Of a stretch of DNA of 64,000 nt, positions 17,265 through 27,506 are shown in pieces. Source of the stretch: Streptomyces cathayae (GTDB lineage Bacteria; Actinomycetota; Actinomycetes; Streptomycetales; Streptomycetaceae); assembly GCF_029760955.1 (NCBI RefSeq), contig NZ_CP121682.1, forward strand, positions 992,001 through 1,056,000, read 5' to 3'. The notes beneath the pieces were generated by a model. It searched no databases and was not told the origin of the DNA. It saw nothing but the letters and a program-made list of their open reading frames with translations. A program made the translations under genes and the position numbers. Numbering within the stretch: position 1 is the stretch's first letter; each line of letters opens with the position of its first letter.

Positions 17265-20200
17265 TCGATGACCTGCCAGGTGATCTCAATGGTCGCGTTC
17301 GGGTGGCGGGCGGCCAGTTCGGCCAGCTCCGCTTGGAGGTCGGCGGCGGCTTGGCCCACGGTCGTGCTGCGACGCCCCGACTTCCGTGCCGTACCGCCGC
17401 CGCTCGCCGGGGAGGGCGTCTCCTGAGGCTGGGTGTAGGAGATGCGGGGGTCGCTGGACGGGGTGTTCAGAGGCAGGTCGTCGGCCCGGTCCTGCGGCGT
17501 GACGGGTGCGGGCGGCGGGGTGGCGGCGGCCTGGGTGCGCTTGATCAGGGCGACGACCTCGCGCTGGCTGCGGGCGAGCGTGTCGCGCAGATCAGCGGTG
17601 CGCTGGTCGTCGCGGGCCACGTTGCGCAGCGAGTCGAGCAGCGCCTCGCCCTCGGGGCCGAGCCCGGCGGCGAGCTCCAGGGTGCTCCAGGGCGCGGAAG
17701 CGACGGCCTCCGCGACGGCGCGGGCCTTCTTGATGGAGGTGCCGTACCGGTCGGCGCTGGTCTCGCCCAGGTCGAAGGAGGCGAGTGCCTCCACGGTCTT
17801 CTTCGCCCCGGCCGCGCCCTTGCCGGCCTCCGCCGTCAGCGCGTCCAGCAGTTCCAGGGAGCGGCGGGCGAGGGCCAGCCGTCCGGTGTCGGCGGTCTGA
17901 TCGAGGCCGAGGAAGGAGGCGTGGGCCTCCAACTGGTGCACCAGGTCGGCCGCGTGGTCCCGGTGGGTGCGGGCGGCCTCGATGATCTGGCGGGCGAACT
18001 GGTTGACCATCCGGCCGCGCCGCAGCGCGGGCGGCTTCGCCCCGAAGATCGTCTCGAAGCGCTGCCGTGCGGTGTCCCAGTCGGACTCGGCGGGCAGCGG
18101 CTGGCTGCGCAGCGCGTCGTGGTCCTTGATCGCGGAGATTTCGGGCGCGGGGTCGAGGACGGTGCCGCCGCGCACCCACACCCGGTCGTCCATCTCGGCG
18201 AAGGCGGCGACGACGAGCCGGGCGAGGAAGTCGGGCAGCCCGCGCGGGTCGGGCTGGTCGGTCCAGTCGGTGAGCGTGATCAGGGACAGGTCCCCGGTGA
18301 CGCCCTGGGAGCGTGCGAGCTGCCGGAAGTGGTCGGGCCAGTAGCGGGACAGCTCGAAGTACGCCTCCTTCTGCTGCCCGAGGCGCAGCGGTCCGGCGAT
18401 GCGCTGCATCAGCTTGCGGTCGGCGGCCGGGACCTCCACCCGCCCGTCACGTGCCTCGGCGGCGGCCCGGACGTGGGTGAACACCTTCTTCGTGTCGGCG
18501 GGCCTGACGGCGGTGCCGGTGGCATCGGGGTCGAGGTCGGGGTGGGCCGGGTACTGGTGGACGAGCAGCTTCCCCGCGACGTGCCGGATGCCGTCGCGCA
18601 GGCTCTGCCCGAAGGACAGGGTGAGTCCGTCGACGTCGGGCAGCGCGACGAGGTGGTCGTCGAAGTCGGGCACGACGTCGGCGGCCTGCTTCTGGGCGAG
18701 TCCGTACGCCTGCTTGAAGGCGCCCTTGACCTGCTTGAGCAGAGCCTCGCGCTGGGTTTCCAGGAGGCCCTTGGCGCGGCTGCGGTTGTCGGCGTTGAGG
18801 TGGCCGGCGTACTGGGTGTCGAAGCGGTGCTCGTCGGCGAGTGCCTTGTCGATGACGACGAGGCGCCGGAAGTCCTGGAAGCGCTGCGCGGACAGGTGCG
18901 CAGGCAGCCAGGCGACGGTGCGGGACCGCTCGCCCTGCTGGCGCTCGCGCAGCCGCTGGATGCGGTTGACGTCCTCGACCGGGCCCCATTCGCCCTCGTC
19001 GAAGGGGAGGTCTATGGCGATGCGCCAGCGGTCCTCCTCCTGCGGCATCAAGTCGTGGTCGGGCAGCTCGTCCTCGTCGGCGACGTTCCCGAAGACGATC
19101 TCGGCGGCGCGGGCGGTGCCGCGCCAGGTGAAATTGAGCTGGTCACTCAACTGGCCGTGCTCGACGCCCAGTTCCTCGGACAGCAGGCGGCGGGCGAGCG
19201 CGACCCGGTTGCCGGGGTTGTCGTTGACCTGGGCGTTGGCGATGACGGAGTCCACGTCGACGCTGGAGAGTTCGAGGCGGACGCCGGGGTTGGCGTCGGT
19301 GCCGGTCTCCTTGATCTCGGGGAACCTGGCCGCCCACTCGGCGACCTTGTTCTTGATGATGCCGACCTCGGCGCCCGGGATGGGCGCGAGGACCGACCCG
19401 TGGTTGAGCGCGCCGAGTCGCCGGATGGTCAGCTCGGACAGGGCGGGCACGCTGGGTGCGAGCGCGGACAGCAGCAGGGTGCACACGAGCCGGTTGTCGC
19501 CGACGAACATGCGGCAGCCGCCCAGCCGCTTCGGGTCGGTGAGGGACTCGGGCCGGTTGCGGTACTGCTCGACGTCGTCCTCGGTGATGTCGTACGAGCT
19601 GAGCAGGTAGGGCCGCAGCTTGGTCTTGTAGAGCTTGTCGGCGGCCTCGAAGACGACCTTCAGGCTGTCGGTGAACGGCTTGTCGCCGCCCTTGGCGATC
19701 ACCGGGTAGAGGTCGCCGACGGGGACGAGCTGGCCGAGGCGGATCTCGTCGCGGTGGTCGGCGAGGAGTTCGCCCATCAGCTTCAGACCGGTGCGGGAGC
19801 GCTGCAGCGCGGACGAGATGTGGACGAGGGTGTCCATGAACGCCGGCGAGAACGGGTACGTCAGCCGGAACGACTCCGCGTCCGCGCCGGTGGTGCCCTT
19901 CTCCGAGCCGAGCAGGGTGTCCCAGACCTGCGGGCCGACCCGCTTGGTCTGCTCGAAGGCGGCGTCGACCTGCTGGGCCGCCTCGGTGTCCTTGGGCTTG
20001 AGGAGGCGGGCGTGGGCGATCTGCGGGAGGTTGCGGTCCTCCAGGGTGATCTTGTCGAAGCGGCCGGAGGCCAGGTTCAGGGTGTCCTGGATGGACGACT
20101 CCGCCGCGCCGGACACCTCCTCGCCGACCAGCTCGCGCAGGTCGCGCTGGCGGGCGATGAACGACACGACGGGGATGGCGCGGCGGGCGTCGCCGCCCTC

Positions 20201-21148
20201 CACGAAGTTCGTGATCTTGCTGGCCTCGCGCGCCACGAACTTCTGGTCGTGGATGAGGGTGGCCAGCCACAGGATCAGCTCGTCCATGAACAGGATCAGG
20301 CCGTCGTAGCCGAGCGACTTGGCGTGCTCGGCGATGACGGACAGACCTGCGTCCAGGGAGATGAATCCGTGCTCGTCCTCGGCGGCGTTCCGGGTGAAGC
20401 CGGGGAGGAGGTTGGTGCCGGCGTCGTTGACCAGTTTGGCCCGCAGTTCGGCCGGGGTGGAGGGGTTGGTGAGGTTGAGCGGGACGCCCGCCTCGTGGTT
20501 CTCCTCGGCGGCGAGCGCGGTGTCGAGGAGTTGCGGGGTCCAGGCGAAGCCCTCGCCCCACTCGTCCTCCTCCCCGTCGTCCGCGTCGCTGCCGCCCAGG
20601 CCGCGGATGACCGCCTCGTCGCCCGTGCTGGCGCGCAGCGCGCGAATGTCGGCGAAGAGGGAGTCGGTCCGGTACACCTGCGGGGTCGGGGCCTCCGGGT
20701 GCAGCTTCTTGACGTGGTGCACGTACCCGCCGAGCACCCGCTGTTCCAGGGCCTTCGCGCCGAGCATGTGGTACGGCACGAGCAGGAACTTCTTGCCGTC
20801 CGTGGTCAGCCACTCGTGCTTGGTCAGCACCGGGTCGAACTCGGTACGGGCACGGGCCGCCGGGTCGCCGCTGAGCAGCGCGTACAGCACGGCCATGAAG
20901 TGCGACTTACCGGAACCGAACGAGCCGTGCAGGTAGGCCGCCTTGGAACGGTGCCCGTCGAGCGAGGACTTGATGAGCGCCAGCGCCTCGTCGAAGTTCT
21001 CCAGCAGCCGCTCGGTGACGACGTAGTCCTTGAGCGCGTGCTGGGCGCCCTCGGGCGTCGTCGCCTCGGCGAGGGACAGCACGAAGTCCGAGGTGGAGAT
21101 GGACTCCTTGATGTCGATGACATCGCGGAGGAGGGGCGGCTGGGCCAT
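17261..21148 (-). CDS. pglY: BREX type 2 ATPase PglY (BrxC-like)
   Basis: 1295 aa from ATG 21148. P-loop [12 protein letters not shown] (residues 74-84) and a downstream [12 protein letters not shown]alker B-like segment match the large PglY/BrxC ATPases. The protein length fits the family. It is the first gene of the pglY-pglZ pair; the stop overlaps the pglZ start. A Pro/Ala-rich linker precedes a short conserved tail. The 377-bp spacer upstream must contain its promoter. In BREX this protein is thought to act as the main ATPase; that assignment is from family knowledge. Confidence 0.95.
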   Translation of the reverse strand: MAQPPLLRDVIDIKESISTSDFVLSLAEATTPEGAQHALKDYVVTERLLENFDEALALIKSSLDGHRSKAAYLHGSFGSGKSHFMAVLYALLSGDPAARARTEFDPVLTKHEWLTTDGKKFLLVPYHMLGAKALEQRVLGGYVHHVKKLHPEAPTPQVYRTDSLFADIRALRASTGDEAVIRGLGGSDADDGEEDEWGEGFAWTPQLLDTALAAEENHEAGVPLNLTNPSTPAELRAKLVNDAGTNLLPGFTRNAAEDEHGFISLDAGLSVIAEHAKSLGYDGLILFMDELILWLATLIHDQKFVAREASKITNFVEGGDARRAIPVVSFIARQRDLRELVGEEVSGAAESSIQDTLNLASGRFDKITLEDRNLPQIAHARLLKPKDTEAAQQVDAAFEQTKRVGPQVWDTLLGSEKGTTGADAESFRLTYPFSPAFMDTLVHISSALQRSRTGLKLMGELLADHRDEIRLGQLVPVGDLYPVIAKGGDKPFTDSLKVVFEAADKLYKTKLRPYLLSSYDITEDDVEQYRNRPESLTDPKRLGGCRMFVGDNRLVCTLLLSALAPSVPALSELTIRRLGALNHGSVLAPIPGAEVGIIKNKVAEWAARFPEIKETGTDANPGVRLELSSVDVDSVIANAQVNDNPGNRVALARRLLSEELGVEHGQLSDQLNFTWRGTARAAEIVFGNVADEDELPDHDLMPQEEDRWRIAIDLPFDEGEWGPVEDVNRIQRLRERQQGERSRTVAWLPAHLSAQRFQDFRRLVVIDKALADEHRFDTQYAGHLNADNRSRAKGLLETQREALLKQVKGAFKQAYGLAQKQAADVVPDFDDHLVALPDVDGLTLSFGQSLRDGIRHVAGKLLVHQYPAHPDLDPDATGTAVRPADTKKVFTHVRAAAEARDGRVEVPAADRKLMQRIAGPLRLGQQKEAYFELSRYWPDHFRQLARSQGVTGDLSLITLTDWTDQPDPRGLPDFLARLVVAAFAEMDDRVWVRGGTVLDPAPEISAIKDHDALRSQPLPAESDWDTARQRFETIFGAKPPALRRGRMVNQFARQIIEAARTHRDHAADLVHQLEAHASFLGLDQTADTGRLALARRSLELLDALTAEAGKGAAGAKKTVEALASFDLGETSADRYGTSIKKARAVAEAVASAPWSTLELAAGLGPEGEALLDSLRNVARDDQRTADLRDTLARSQREVVALIKRTQAAATPPPAPVTPQDRADDLPLNTPSSDPRISYTQPQETPSPASGGGTARKSGRRSTTVGQAAADLQAELAELAARHPNATIEITWQVIE

Positions 21149-21525
21149 TGCGGGTCTCGCTCTCCCTGACGGTGGTCGGTGCTGCTGCTCGTACTCGGTG
21201 TCGTGGGGGGTCTGCCGCCGGGGCCCGAGGCCGGTCCAGGCGGTGGGGCGGGGATCAGGTGTGGGGACGGCCGGTGCGACGGACCGGCGGCCCTGGCCGG
21301 TGGCGAGGACGGAACCGGTCGTGCGGTGACCGGATGGGAACGACGCTCACGGCGTCGGCCGGGTCAGGTGGGACGGGTTCGCGTCGTCTGCATTCTTCGT
21401 CCCCCTCGCACTGAACGTCACCCGTACGGCCTGCGCATAGCACCCTACATCGGTACTCCCATCGGCCCCGTGCCGTATGTCCTCGCGCACCGCCCGTGCG
21501 GGCCGCCCCCGTTCCGTCGTCAGCG
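21149..21525. other. Spacer upstream of pglY
   Basis: About 377 bp of GC-rich sequence with no gene that I can support. It separates pglY from the NB-ARC/TPR gene, both on the minus strand, so it holds the pglY promoter. No clear -35/-10 pair was found; a TAGGGT near 21443-21448 (minus) is a possible -10 only. Confidence 0.4.
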
Positions 21526-23661
21526 CTACGGCCGCCATCGCCCCGACCGGTAGGCGTCCAGCAGGTACCGGCTCGCGACCGTGAAGGGGTGCTCGGGGCC
21601 CAGGCCGCGTTCCCGCCGCTCGACGACGTCGGTCATCAGCGCAATCCCCTCCTCCACGTGTCCGAGCGCGGCCCGGGTCCGGGAGAGGAGTTGCCGGGCG
21701 GCGAGCACGATCGGGTACTCGGGCCCGAAGCGCCGCACATACGTCTCGGCCACCTGCTGGATCTCACGGTCGGCCTCGTCGAAGCGGCCCAGGAGGTACA
21801 GCGCCCACGCGTGGTTGTGCCGGGCGCCGAGTGTCACGGTGTGGTCGGGGCCGAGGAGCCGATCGCATTCCGACGGCAGCGTGAGCAGTGTGCCGCCTTC
21901 CTCGGTGACCACGTCGGCAGCGGGCAGCATCTCCAGAAGGCCGGCGCGGGCCCGCAGGGTCAGCGGATGCGCGGGGCCCAGCGCCGAGCGTCGCCCGGCG
22001 ACGGTGTCGCGGAGCAGCGCGACGGCTTCCTCGCGTCTGCCGAGGTTCGCCAGCACGAGCTGGAGCCCGTAGCCGCTGTCCGTGGTGTCGGGGTCGTCGG
22101 CGCCGAACAGTCGCTCCTGGGCGTCCCGGACCGCGCGGAGCGCCGCCTCGGCTTCGGCGTATCTGCCCAGCCGGAACAGCGCCCGCCCCGCCCTGGAGCG
22201 GGCGGCGAGGACCGTACGGTGGTCCGCGCCGAGGTGTCGCTGGGCGAGGTACGTGGCGTTTCGGGCGGTCTCCCAGGCGGAGAGGTAGTCACCGGTCCGG
22301 TGCAGGGCGACGGCCAGCCGCATCGCGACGGCCAGGGCGTCGGCGGCGGACGGTTCGCCGATATGCCTCAGCAGGGCAAGCGCGTGAGGCACCAGCAGAC
22401 GCAGTCGCGGATCGTGCGGCCCCGCATCGGGTACGCCGGGCACGGCCGCGTCGAGGAGCCGGACGGCTGTCGCGTCGAGGGTGGGCACCAGGTCCGCGGG
22501 GGTCGCCGCCGAGACACTGTCGAGCAGGATGCCGTGACTCTGCACGCAGCGCGCGCCGGCGGCGTCGACCAGTTCGGACAGCGACTGGTCGAGAAGGGCT
22601 CTGAGGGCTGTCTCGGTTCGGGCACGAGGCAGCACGGCGCCGATGCCGGCATGGTTGAGCAGAGTCAGCTGCAGCGGCTCGGCAGCGAACCGGGCCAGCA
22701 GTCTGAGCAGGGCCGCCGCTTCGGGCAGTCCGCGCACCTCGAACGCGTCGAGGGTCAGCTGCCAGGTCAGGCCGACCAGGCGCCGGGGGTCCGCTTCGGA
22801 CAGCGCATCGGCTCCCCGGTCGATCAGCTGGACCCGTTCGCCTCCGTCGAGCTGGTCCCCGTAAGCGTCCATCGTCCAGGGGTCGATGACCTGGTGGGAG
22901 AGGAAGCCGCCCGCCAGGGTGAGGGCGAGGGGCAGTCGCCCGAGCCGGTCCGCGACCCGCGCCGCCTGCTCCGCCGTACCGCTGTGCGGGGCGAGATCGC
23001 GCAGCACGAGCGCGGCGTCCTCTCGAGGCAGTACGCCGATGTACTGCAGCTCGGCGCCCGGCCACCACCGGGCCGCCGCGCGCCGTGTGGTCACCAGGAC
23101 GGTGCCGCGCGGGCTGGTGCGCAGCCAGTCGCCGTCCCGCAGGATCTCCGGCTCGTCGATGTTGTCCAGGACCAGTAACCAGGGTTCGGCGGAACGGTCG
23201 AGATACGTCCAGACGAGATCGGCGGCAGGTCTGAGGCCGTTGCGTGCGGCAAGCAGTTCACCGTCGCCCGCCCCTCGGTCAGCGGCGACGGCGAGCATGC
23301 CGGCGCGCAGGCTCGCGCGGTCGGAGGCGTTGACCCACAGGCCCACCCGGCCCGGTTCTGCGGTGACCTCCTGGAACAGGGCGCAGGCGACCGCCGTCTT
23401 GCCGGAGCCGCCCATCCCGTACAGCACGTAGACCTGGCCGCCGCGCTCCCCCTCGACGCCCGCCCGCAGGCGTTCCATCACCTCACCGCGGTCGCGCAGC
23501 GCGACGGGTGGCCGCCCGACCGCCGGGCGTCGCACCGAGTCCGGTCCGCCGTGCTCCGGCCCGTCACCGCCGTAGTGGTGGTGCTCGCTGATGTGCTGGT
23601 CGCCCCGCGCCTGGTAGACACGTCCGTGATCCTCGGCGTGGCCGTCCGTCCCGCCCGTCAT
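21526..23661 (-). CDS. NB-ARC/TPR STAND NTPase (NLR-like) with N-terminal amyloid-type motif
   Basis: 711 aa. Residues 11-27 read DHGRVYQARGDQHISEH, a short motif repeated at the C-terminus of the upstream gene product. An NB-ARC NTPase follows: P-loop VLYGMGGSGKTA (80-90), Walker B LLVLDNID, then VTTRR and a GRLPLALTLAGG (GLPL-type) motif. From about residue 430 to the end there are TPR repeats (YLAQRHLGADH, RLGRYAEAEAALR, YLLGRFDEADREIQ, LGPEHP). This is the architecture of bacterial NLRs, in which TPRs sense a trigger, the NTPase oligomerises and the N-terminal motif templates amyloid assembly of the effector. ATG 23661 overlaps the stop of the partner gene. Confidence 0.88.
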   Translation of the reverse strand: MTGGTDGHAEDHGRVYQARGDQHISEHHHYGGDGPEHGGPDSVRRPAVGRPPVALRDRGEVMERLRAGVEGERGGQVYVLYGMGGSGKTAVACALFQEVTAEPGRVGLWVNASDRASLRAGMLAVAADRGAGDGELLAARNGLRPAADLVWTYLDRSAEPWLLVLDNIDEPEILRDGDWLRTSPRGTVLVTTRRAAARWWPGAELQYIGVLPREDAALVLRDLAPHSGTAEQAARVADRLGRLPLALTLAGGFLSHQVIDPWTMDAYGDQLDGGERVQLIDRGADALSEADPRRLVGLTWQLTLDAFEVRGLPEAAALLRLLARFAAEPLQLTLLNHAGIGAVLPRARTETALRALLDQSLSELVDAAGARCVQSHGILLDSVSAATPADLVPTLDATAVRLLDAAVPGVPDAGPHDPRLRLLVPHALALLRHIGEPSAADALAVAMRLAVALHRTGDYLSAWETARNATYLAQRHLGADHRTVLAARSRAGRALFRLGRYAEAEAALRAVRDAQERLFGADDPDTTDSGYGLQLVLANLGRREEAVALLRDTVAGRRSALGPAHPLTLRARAGLLEMLPAADVVTEEGGTLLTLPSECDRLLGPDHTVTLGARHNHAWALYLLGRFDEADREIQQVAETYVRRFGPEYPIVLAARQLLSRTRAALGHVEEGIALMTDVVERRERGLGPEHPFTVASRYLLDAYRSGRWRP

Positions 23662-24068
23662 CGCTCTGCGATGTGCTGGTCACGTCCCGCTTGGTAGACC
23701 CGGGCCTGACCGGACGCGGTGGCGTGCTGGGTGATCTGCCGGGCGGCCGAGCCACCGGGATCGAGTTGGTCCAGCAGTGCGCGCAGTTCCTCGACGGCGG
23801 CCGGCCGGGCGACGAGCAGCCGCCGCACCATCCCCTGCCACTGAAGCCGCAGTTCGTCCAGGGTCTCCTGGTCGTCCGCGGCCGCGGCAGCCAGCACGTC
23901 CTCGCGGCCGGCCTCCAACTCGGCGGCGACGGTCTCGGCGCGCTCGGGTTGCGTCCGGCGCCAGAGCTGTGTGATCCCGTCACGCACATGGTGCCAGGCA
24001 TCGGTCGCCATCAACGCGACCAAGGTGGTCCCCACGCTCTGCGCGAGCAAAGCCACTTCAGCGTCCAC
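23658..24068 (-). CDS. Small helical Bell-like effector with C-terminal amyloid-type motif
   Basis: 136 aa from GTG 24068, chosen because GGAGGGG lies about 7 nt upstream; a longer in-frame start exists at 24104. The N-terminal ~105 residues are helical: a hydrophobic segment VGTTLVALMATDAW, then amphipathic helices rich in Arg/Glu. That resembles the Bell domains proposed as membrane-active cell-death effectors in actinobacteria. A Gly/Ala/Thr linker leads to the final residues GQARVYQAGRDQHIAER, matching the N-terminus of the next protein. Overlapping stop/start (ATGA) couples them. The Bell assignment rests on sequence pattern and gene order. Confidence 0.7.
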   Translation of the reverse strand: MDAEVALLAQSVGTTLVALMATDAWHHVRDGITQLWRRTQPERAETVAAELEAGREDVLAAAAADDQETLDELRLQWQGMVRRLLVARPAAVEELRALLDQLDPGGSAARQITQHATASGQARVYQAGRDQHIAER

Positions 24069-24298
24069 AGCCGCCCCTCCGTTCACCCGATTTTCCGACA
24101 GCACAGATGGAAAGTGTCACCCGTCAGGTGTTGGCGTGATCTTCAGTGCGATCAATATCATTCCACCCCTGAGCAGCAGGGAACAAGGAGGAATCAATCC
24201 TCGCCAATACCCCCGCGGACCGGGACTGACACATGGTCAGGCAGGCGATGTGCACGCTACAGTGAGGCCTCCCGACCGATCGAGGGGGCGAGGGAAAT

Positions 24299-24568
24299 AT
24301 GGCCAGGCCATGGGAAGCGGATCCGGACACGACCTTCAAACAACGCCTGGGAAAAACACCCCAGGAACTGGGAAACACCACCGGCACCCCTGACTGCCCG
24401 GACATCTGGGAACTCACTAACGGCGACATCGCCGTCATCGGCCGGGACCTCACCCAGTCACTCGGCAGGAACCTGCCCGACGGGGTCTCGATCGGGTCGG
24501 ACGAACGCCTCGTGGTCATCCCCAGGAACATGCTCATCGCGGCGAAACCGGACATCCCCAGTGTTTGA
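24299..24568 (+). CDS. Hypothetical protein, 89 aa, paired with DUF6879
   Basis: ATG 24299 with a GAGGGA-type ribosome-binding site in the preceding 12 nt. The sequence has a polar N-terminus, then IWELTNGDIAVIGRDLTQ and LVVIPRNMLIAAKPDI, a probable small beta-rich domain. Its end overlaps the start of the DUF6879 gene by 8 nt, a common arrangement for these two families in Streptomyces. Function is unknown. It may form a complex with the next product. Confidence 0.75.
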   Translation: MARPWEADPDTTFKQRLGKTPQELGNTTGTPDCPDIWELTNGDIAVIGRDLTQSLGRNLPDGVSIGSDERLVVIPRNMLIAAKPDIPSV

Positions 24569-25199
24569 CTCCTTCCCCGACGGCGCCTTTGAACGCCTGG
24601 ACCGCCCGACGTACCACGCGGACCTGGGCCGGGTCTACTCCAGCGGGATCGGCTTCCTCAACAAGCTCGAGCGCGGCCAGCACTTCAAGGAGCGCGGCTT
24701 CCCGAGCTGGGAGGCCTTCGCCGGCGGCGACTGGGAGAGGGCTCTGTCCCTGGCCGACGAGAGGCGCGAGGACTACGCCCGGGAACTCGGCCGGGCGTCG
24801 CGACTGGGCGTCGCTCACCGCCGTCTCCGCGTCGTGGAATTCCCGGTCACGCCCTATGTGCAATGGGAGTTGTTCGTCCTGCGCGTGCGCGTGGACCTGG
24901 GCGACGACATCAAGGTTCTCGACGCTCGCGATATTTCGAACATCGAGCGGACCCGACTGGTTCCAGAAGTAGTGATTCTCGGCGATGTGGTCATGTACGA
25001 GGTCGTGTACGACGAGGACGGAAATGCTGACGGAGCAAAGCGGTACACGGACAGCTCACTGATCCGGGAAACGAACGCCGGATTCGATGCGCTGTATGAG
25101 CGTGGTGAGGGATTCCACGATTTCTTCGACCGGGAGATCGTCGCCCTGCCCCCGCCCCGGGTGTCCGGTGCTCCGACGGATTCTCGCGGTGCGCGGTGA
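24561..25199 (+). CDS. DUF6879 family protein
   Basis: 212 aa from GTG 24561, overlapping the 89-aa gene. Blocks such as LGRVYSSGIGFLNKLERGQHF, FPSWEAFAGGDW and YVQWELFVLRVR, then IEFxD-like and VVMYEVVYDEDG segments, match the DUF6879 family as I remember it. No catalytic motif is evident. The family is frequent near XRE/DUF397 regulators. The function is not established. It is convergent with the EcsC-like gene across a long hairpin that begins in its stop codon. Confidence 0.7.
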   Translation: MFDSFPDGAFERLDRPTYHADLGRVYSSGIGFLNKLERGQHFKERGFPSWEAFAGGDWERALSLADERREDYARELGRASRLGVAHRRLRVVEFPVTPYVQWELFVLRVRVDLGDDIKVLDARDISNIERTRLVPEVVILGDVVMYEVVYDEDGNADGAKRYTDSSLIRETNAGFDALYERGEGFHDFFDREIVALPPPRVSGAPTDSRGAR

Positions 25200-25246
25200 T
25201 CAGCGGGGCGGGATGACGAGCGAGTCCCCACGCCCTGCTGATCACC
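25195..25246. terminator. Bidirectional hairpin after the DUF6879 gene
   Basis: GGTGATCAGC (25195-25204) and GCTGATCACC (25237-25246) are perfect complements. The stem extends inward by six more pairs with one G-T wobble. It overlaps the TGA stop and lies between convergent genes. Confidence 0.7.
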
Positions 25247-25315
25247 GCCCCCGGCGACGACGAGAAGCCCACCGCAGCGGTCATTCCTTCGGCATGCAGG
25301 AGTGCGCCTGCGTCG

Positions 25316-26176
25316 TCAGGGCTGTGGCTCCTGCACCACGGTGGCAGTGGCGGCTGCGCCGCGCTGTTCGGCGTGTGCTGTGGTGAAGGGGCCGTGGTCT
25401 TCCACTACTTCCCCCTGCACAACTCGGTGCGACGGTTTCGTCAGATCCAAGTCGGAGAGGTGCTTCTTGAGCCTCTTGGCCATCGGAAGGTAGGTCGCAA
25501 GGGTGAGCCCGCCGGAGACGACGGCCCCGACGACGGGGATGGCCTTCGAGACGCTCTTCGCGAAGGAATCCTTCGTCATCTTGACACCGATGTACGCCGC
25601 GACCTTTTTCACTATCGGATAGATGACACCCTTGGTGAGTGCCTTCTGGGGCAGTTTCTTGGCGGCCTGCTCCGCCATCATCCCCGCGACCTTGCCCACA
25701 GCGGCGTTCGCCGACTGGGTGCCGAACATCACGCCGAAGAACAGCGTGAGCACCCCCATGGTCGCGTCATCGACGTCATCGCCGTCGTCGGAGAACAGAT
25801 CGGGCCAGCTGTAGAGGTACGCGAGCTTCTGCGCGATACGCACCATGTGGCCGAAGTACTGGGCCACGTCGGCGGGCACAGTGGCGGGAAGAGCGAGGAC
25901 ACCGGGTATGCCGGCTGCGGCGGAGAGAGCGCTGACCTTCGCGGTTTCGAAGCGGATGGAGTCGTTGGCCACCTTGTCGAGAACCTCGACAGGGATGCCC
26001 GCCGCAGCGGGAGACTCCTCTACCGCTTTTCGGATGTCGTCCTCGGAGCAGTGACGAGCCAGCGCACTTCGGAGGTACGCCTCCCTGTTGATCCGCACAC
26101 CTGGAAGCTTTGCTGCCGCCAGCAGCACCGCGGAGAAGCGCGACTCGGGATTCTCGATCCCTTTGCCCTGTTTCAT
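25316..26176 (-). CDS. EcsC-like membrane-associated protein
   Basis: 286 aa. Internal hydrophobic stretches (FETAKVSALSAAAGIPGVLALP; MGVLTLFFGVMFGTQSA; VSKAIPVVGAVVSGGLTLATYLP) resemble EcsC-type domains: a Gly-Pro loop, an acidic patch and a PVVGA segment. The C-terminus is Gln/Ala-rich and probably disordered. EcsC proteins are associated with ABC exporters in Bacillus; in actinobacteria the function is open. It is transcribed alone, sits inside the pglY-pglX gap and has no obvious link to BREX. The similarity is by pattern only. Confidence 0.5.
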   Translation of the reverse strand: MKQGKGIENPESRFSAVLLAAAKLPGVRINREAYLRSALARHCSEDDIRKAVEESPAAAGIPVEVLDKVANDSIRFETAKVSALSAAAGIPGVLALPATVPADVAQYFGHMVRIAQKLAYLYSWPDLFSDDGDDVDDATMGVLTLFFGVMFGTQSANAAVGKVAGMMAEQAAKKLPQKALTKGVIYPIVKKVAAYIGVKMTKDSFAKSVSKAIPVVGAVVSGGLTLATYLPMAKRLKKHLSDLDLTKPSHRVVQGEVVEDHGPFTTAHAEQRGAAATATVVQEPQP

Positions 26177-26425
26177 AGCAGGAACCTACAGTAACTTTGC
26201 ACTCCAAGGGCCAGGCTGCGTCAGCTCCGTTGGGGTCTCGTTATGTGAGTGACGGTGGCGTGCGGGCTGGGTGCATCACGATGTCGATCATCCACCCGGG
26301 AAGACGACCGCTGTCGCGAACCGAGCCCCTCAAAGCGGACGTTGATCGCCGTGGCAGCCTGCGTCGGCGCGGCACCCGGTGAGCAAGGCGTCAGGGCTGC
26401 GGAAGGTGCTGCGGGGGCGGACATG

Positions 26426-26468
26426 CGCAGGGCCCTCGGCAAGCACACGCCTACCGGAAGGCCCTGCG
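26426..26468 (-). terminator. Hairpin after the DUF397 gene
   Basis: CGCAGGGCC (26426-26434) and GGCCCTGCG (26460-26468) form a perfect 9-bp stem with a 25-nt loop, 17 nt beyond the DUF397 stop. The rest of the 300-bp spacer (26177-26484) shows nothing else I can support. Confidence 0.5.
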
Positions 26469-26484
26469 ATCGGTACCGCCCCTG

Positions 26485-26679
26485 TCAGAGGGCCGCGAAC
26501 CCGACGAACGCGGTCCACGCCGTGGGCTCTACGGCGAGGGCAGCGCGGGTCGTGTCCTTCGAGTCGCGGACGTGGACCCTGGCGGGGCGGACGGCGACCT
26601 CGACGCATTCGCCGCCTGCCCCGCTGCTGTAACTGCTCTTGAACCAGGCCGACTCAGGCACAGGCTGTTCGAAGTTCAT
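26485..26679 (-). CDS. DUF397 protein, 64 aa
   Basis: Contains the family signature WFKSSYSSGAGGECVEVA, then VHVRDSKDTTRAALAVEP and W-TAFVGFA. The ATG at 26679 overlaps the stop of the XRE regulator and has GGAGAGAG just upstream. DUF397 proteins are the small partners of DUF5753-type XRE regulators in WhiJ/AbaA-like developmental or stress switches. The pair probably acts as regulator plus modulator. Confidence 0.9.
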   Translation of the reverse strand: MNFEQPVPESAWFKSSYSSGAGGECVEVAVRPARVHVRDSKDTTRAALAVEPTAWTAFVGFAAL

Positions 26680-27506
26680 CTCTCTCCAAGCAACTTCTCG
26701 ACAAAGGCCAGCGATTCGCGCGGAGTGAGCGCTTGGGCCCGAAGGAGTCCGTACTGCTCCTCGATCTCCCGCACTGACTTCCGCGCCGTGTAGAGGCGAC
26801 TGTCCTGCTGAGCCTCCACGTACGCGATCCTCCGCCCTTCCTTGACCTCCATCAAGGTGAACGGACCAGCCAGTCCGGCGTGCTCGTCCCGCTCGGTCGG
26901 CAGCACCTGGATCTCCACGTTACGCCGTTGGCCATGGAGCAAGATCTGCTCCAACTGCCCGCGCATGACGCCCCATCCACCCAGTGGCCTCCGCAGGACC
27001 GACTCCTCGATGACGAAGCTGATGGTGGGCAACTGCGTCCGGCCGAAGATCTCCTGCCGAGCCAAGCGCGCCGTCACCCTCTGCTCGACCACGTCCTCGT
27101 GCAGCAGGGGGCGCCAGTTAATGAACACTGCCCGCGCGTACTCTTCTGTCTGCAAGATTCCGGGCACCGCCTGGTTTGCATACACATGGAGTTCAACGGC
27201 CTCGGCCTCCAGCTTGGCCGCGTCCCGAAAGAACGCCGGATACTGAGCCCGAGCCACCTCCTCCTTGCTCGCACTCAACACCCCACCTGCCCCCAGCACT
27301 TCATCCACCTGGTCGATGAACTTCGGCGGCGAAATACGTCTCCCCTGCTCGAACGACGCAATCGTCGAGGGCGAGTACCCGGTCAGCGACCCGAGCTTCG
27401 CGCGGTCCAGCCCTGCCCGTTCCCTGAACAGCTTCAACTGCCGCCCGAACAGGCACAGCATGCCCGTCCCGACCTCGTACTCCGGCTGCTGAACCTCGTC
27501 GTCCAC
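26676..27506 (-). CDS. XRE-family regulator with DUF5753 domain (WhiJ/AbaA-like)
   Basis: 276 aa from GTG 27506, picked because GGGAGG lies 7 nt upstream; ATG 27530 would add 8 residues. The N-terminal helix-turn-helix is clear (LKLFRERAGLDRAKLGSLTG, then SPSTIASFEQGRR). The remainder is a DUF5753 domain (AVPGILQTEEYARAV, FVIEESVLRRPLGG, VLPTERDEHAGLAGPF). It likely binds DNA near its own divergent spacer (27507-27677) and partners with the DUF397 product and the divergently encoded ATPase. Such trios control development or specialised metabolism in Streptomyces. Confidence 0.9.
   Translation of the reverse strand: MDDEVQQPEYEVGTGMLCLFGRQLKLFRERAGLDRAKLGSLTGYSPSTIASFEQGRRISPPKFIDQVDEVLGAGGVLSASKEEVARAQYPAFFRDAAKLEAEAVELHVYANQAVPGILQTEEYARAVFINWRPLLHEDVVEQRVTARLARQEIFGRTQLPTISFVIEESVLRRPLGGWGVMRGQLEQILLHGQRRNVEIQVLPTERDEHAGLAGPFTLMEVKEGRRIAYVEAQQDSRLYTARKSVREIEEQYGLLRAQALTPRESLAFVEKLLGER

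Noticed and set aside
14286..17426. 1046-codon open frame antisense to pglZ
   Set aside because: Same reasoning; it has no ribosome-binding site or family resemblance, while pglZ has all expected motifs.
17303..21169. 1288-codon open frame antisense to pglY
   Set aside because: Gly/Val/Leu/Asp/Arg-rich translation with no motif, mirror of a strongly biased GC-rich gene; a typical Streptomyces shadow frame.
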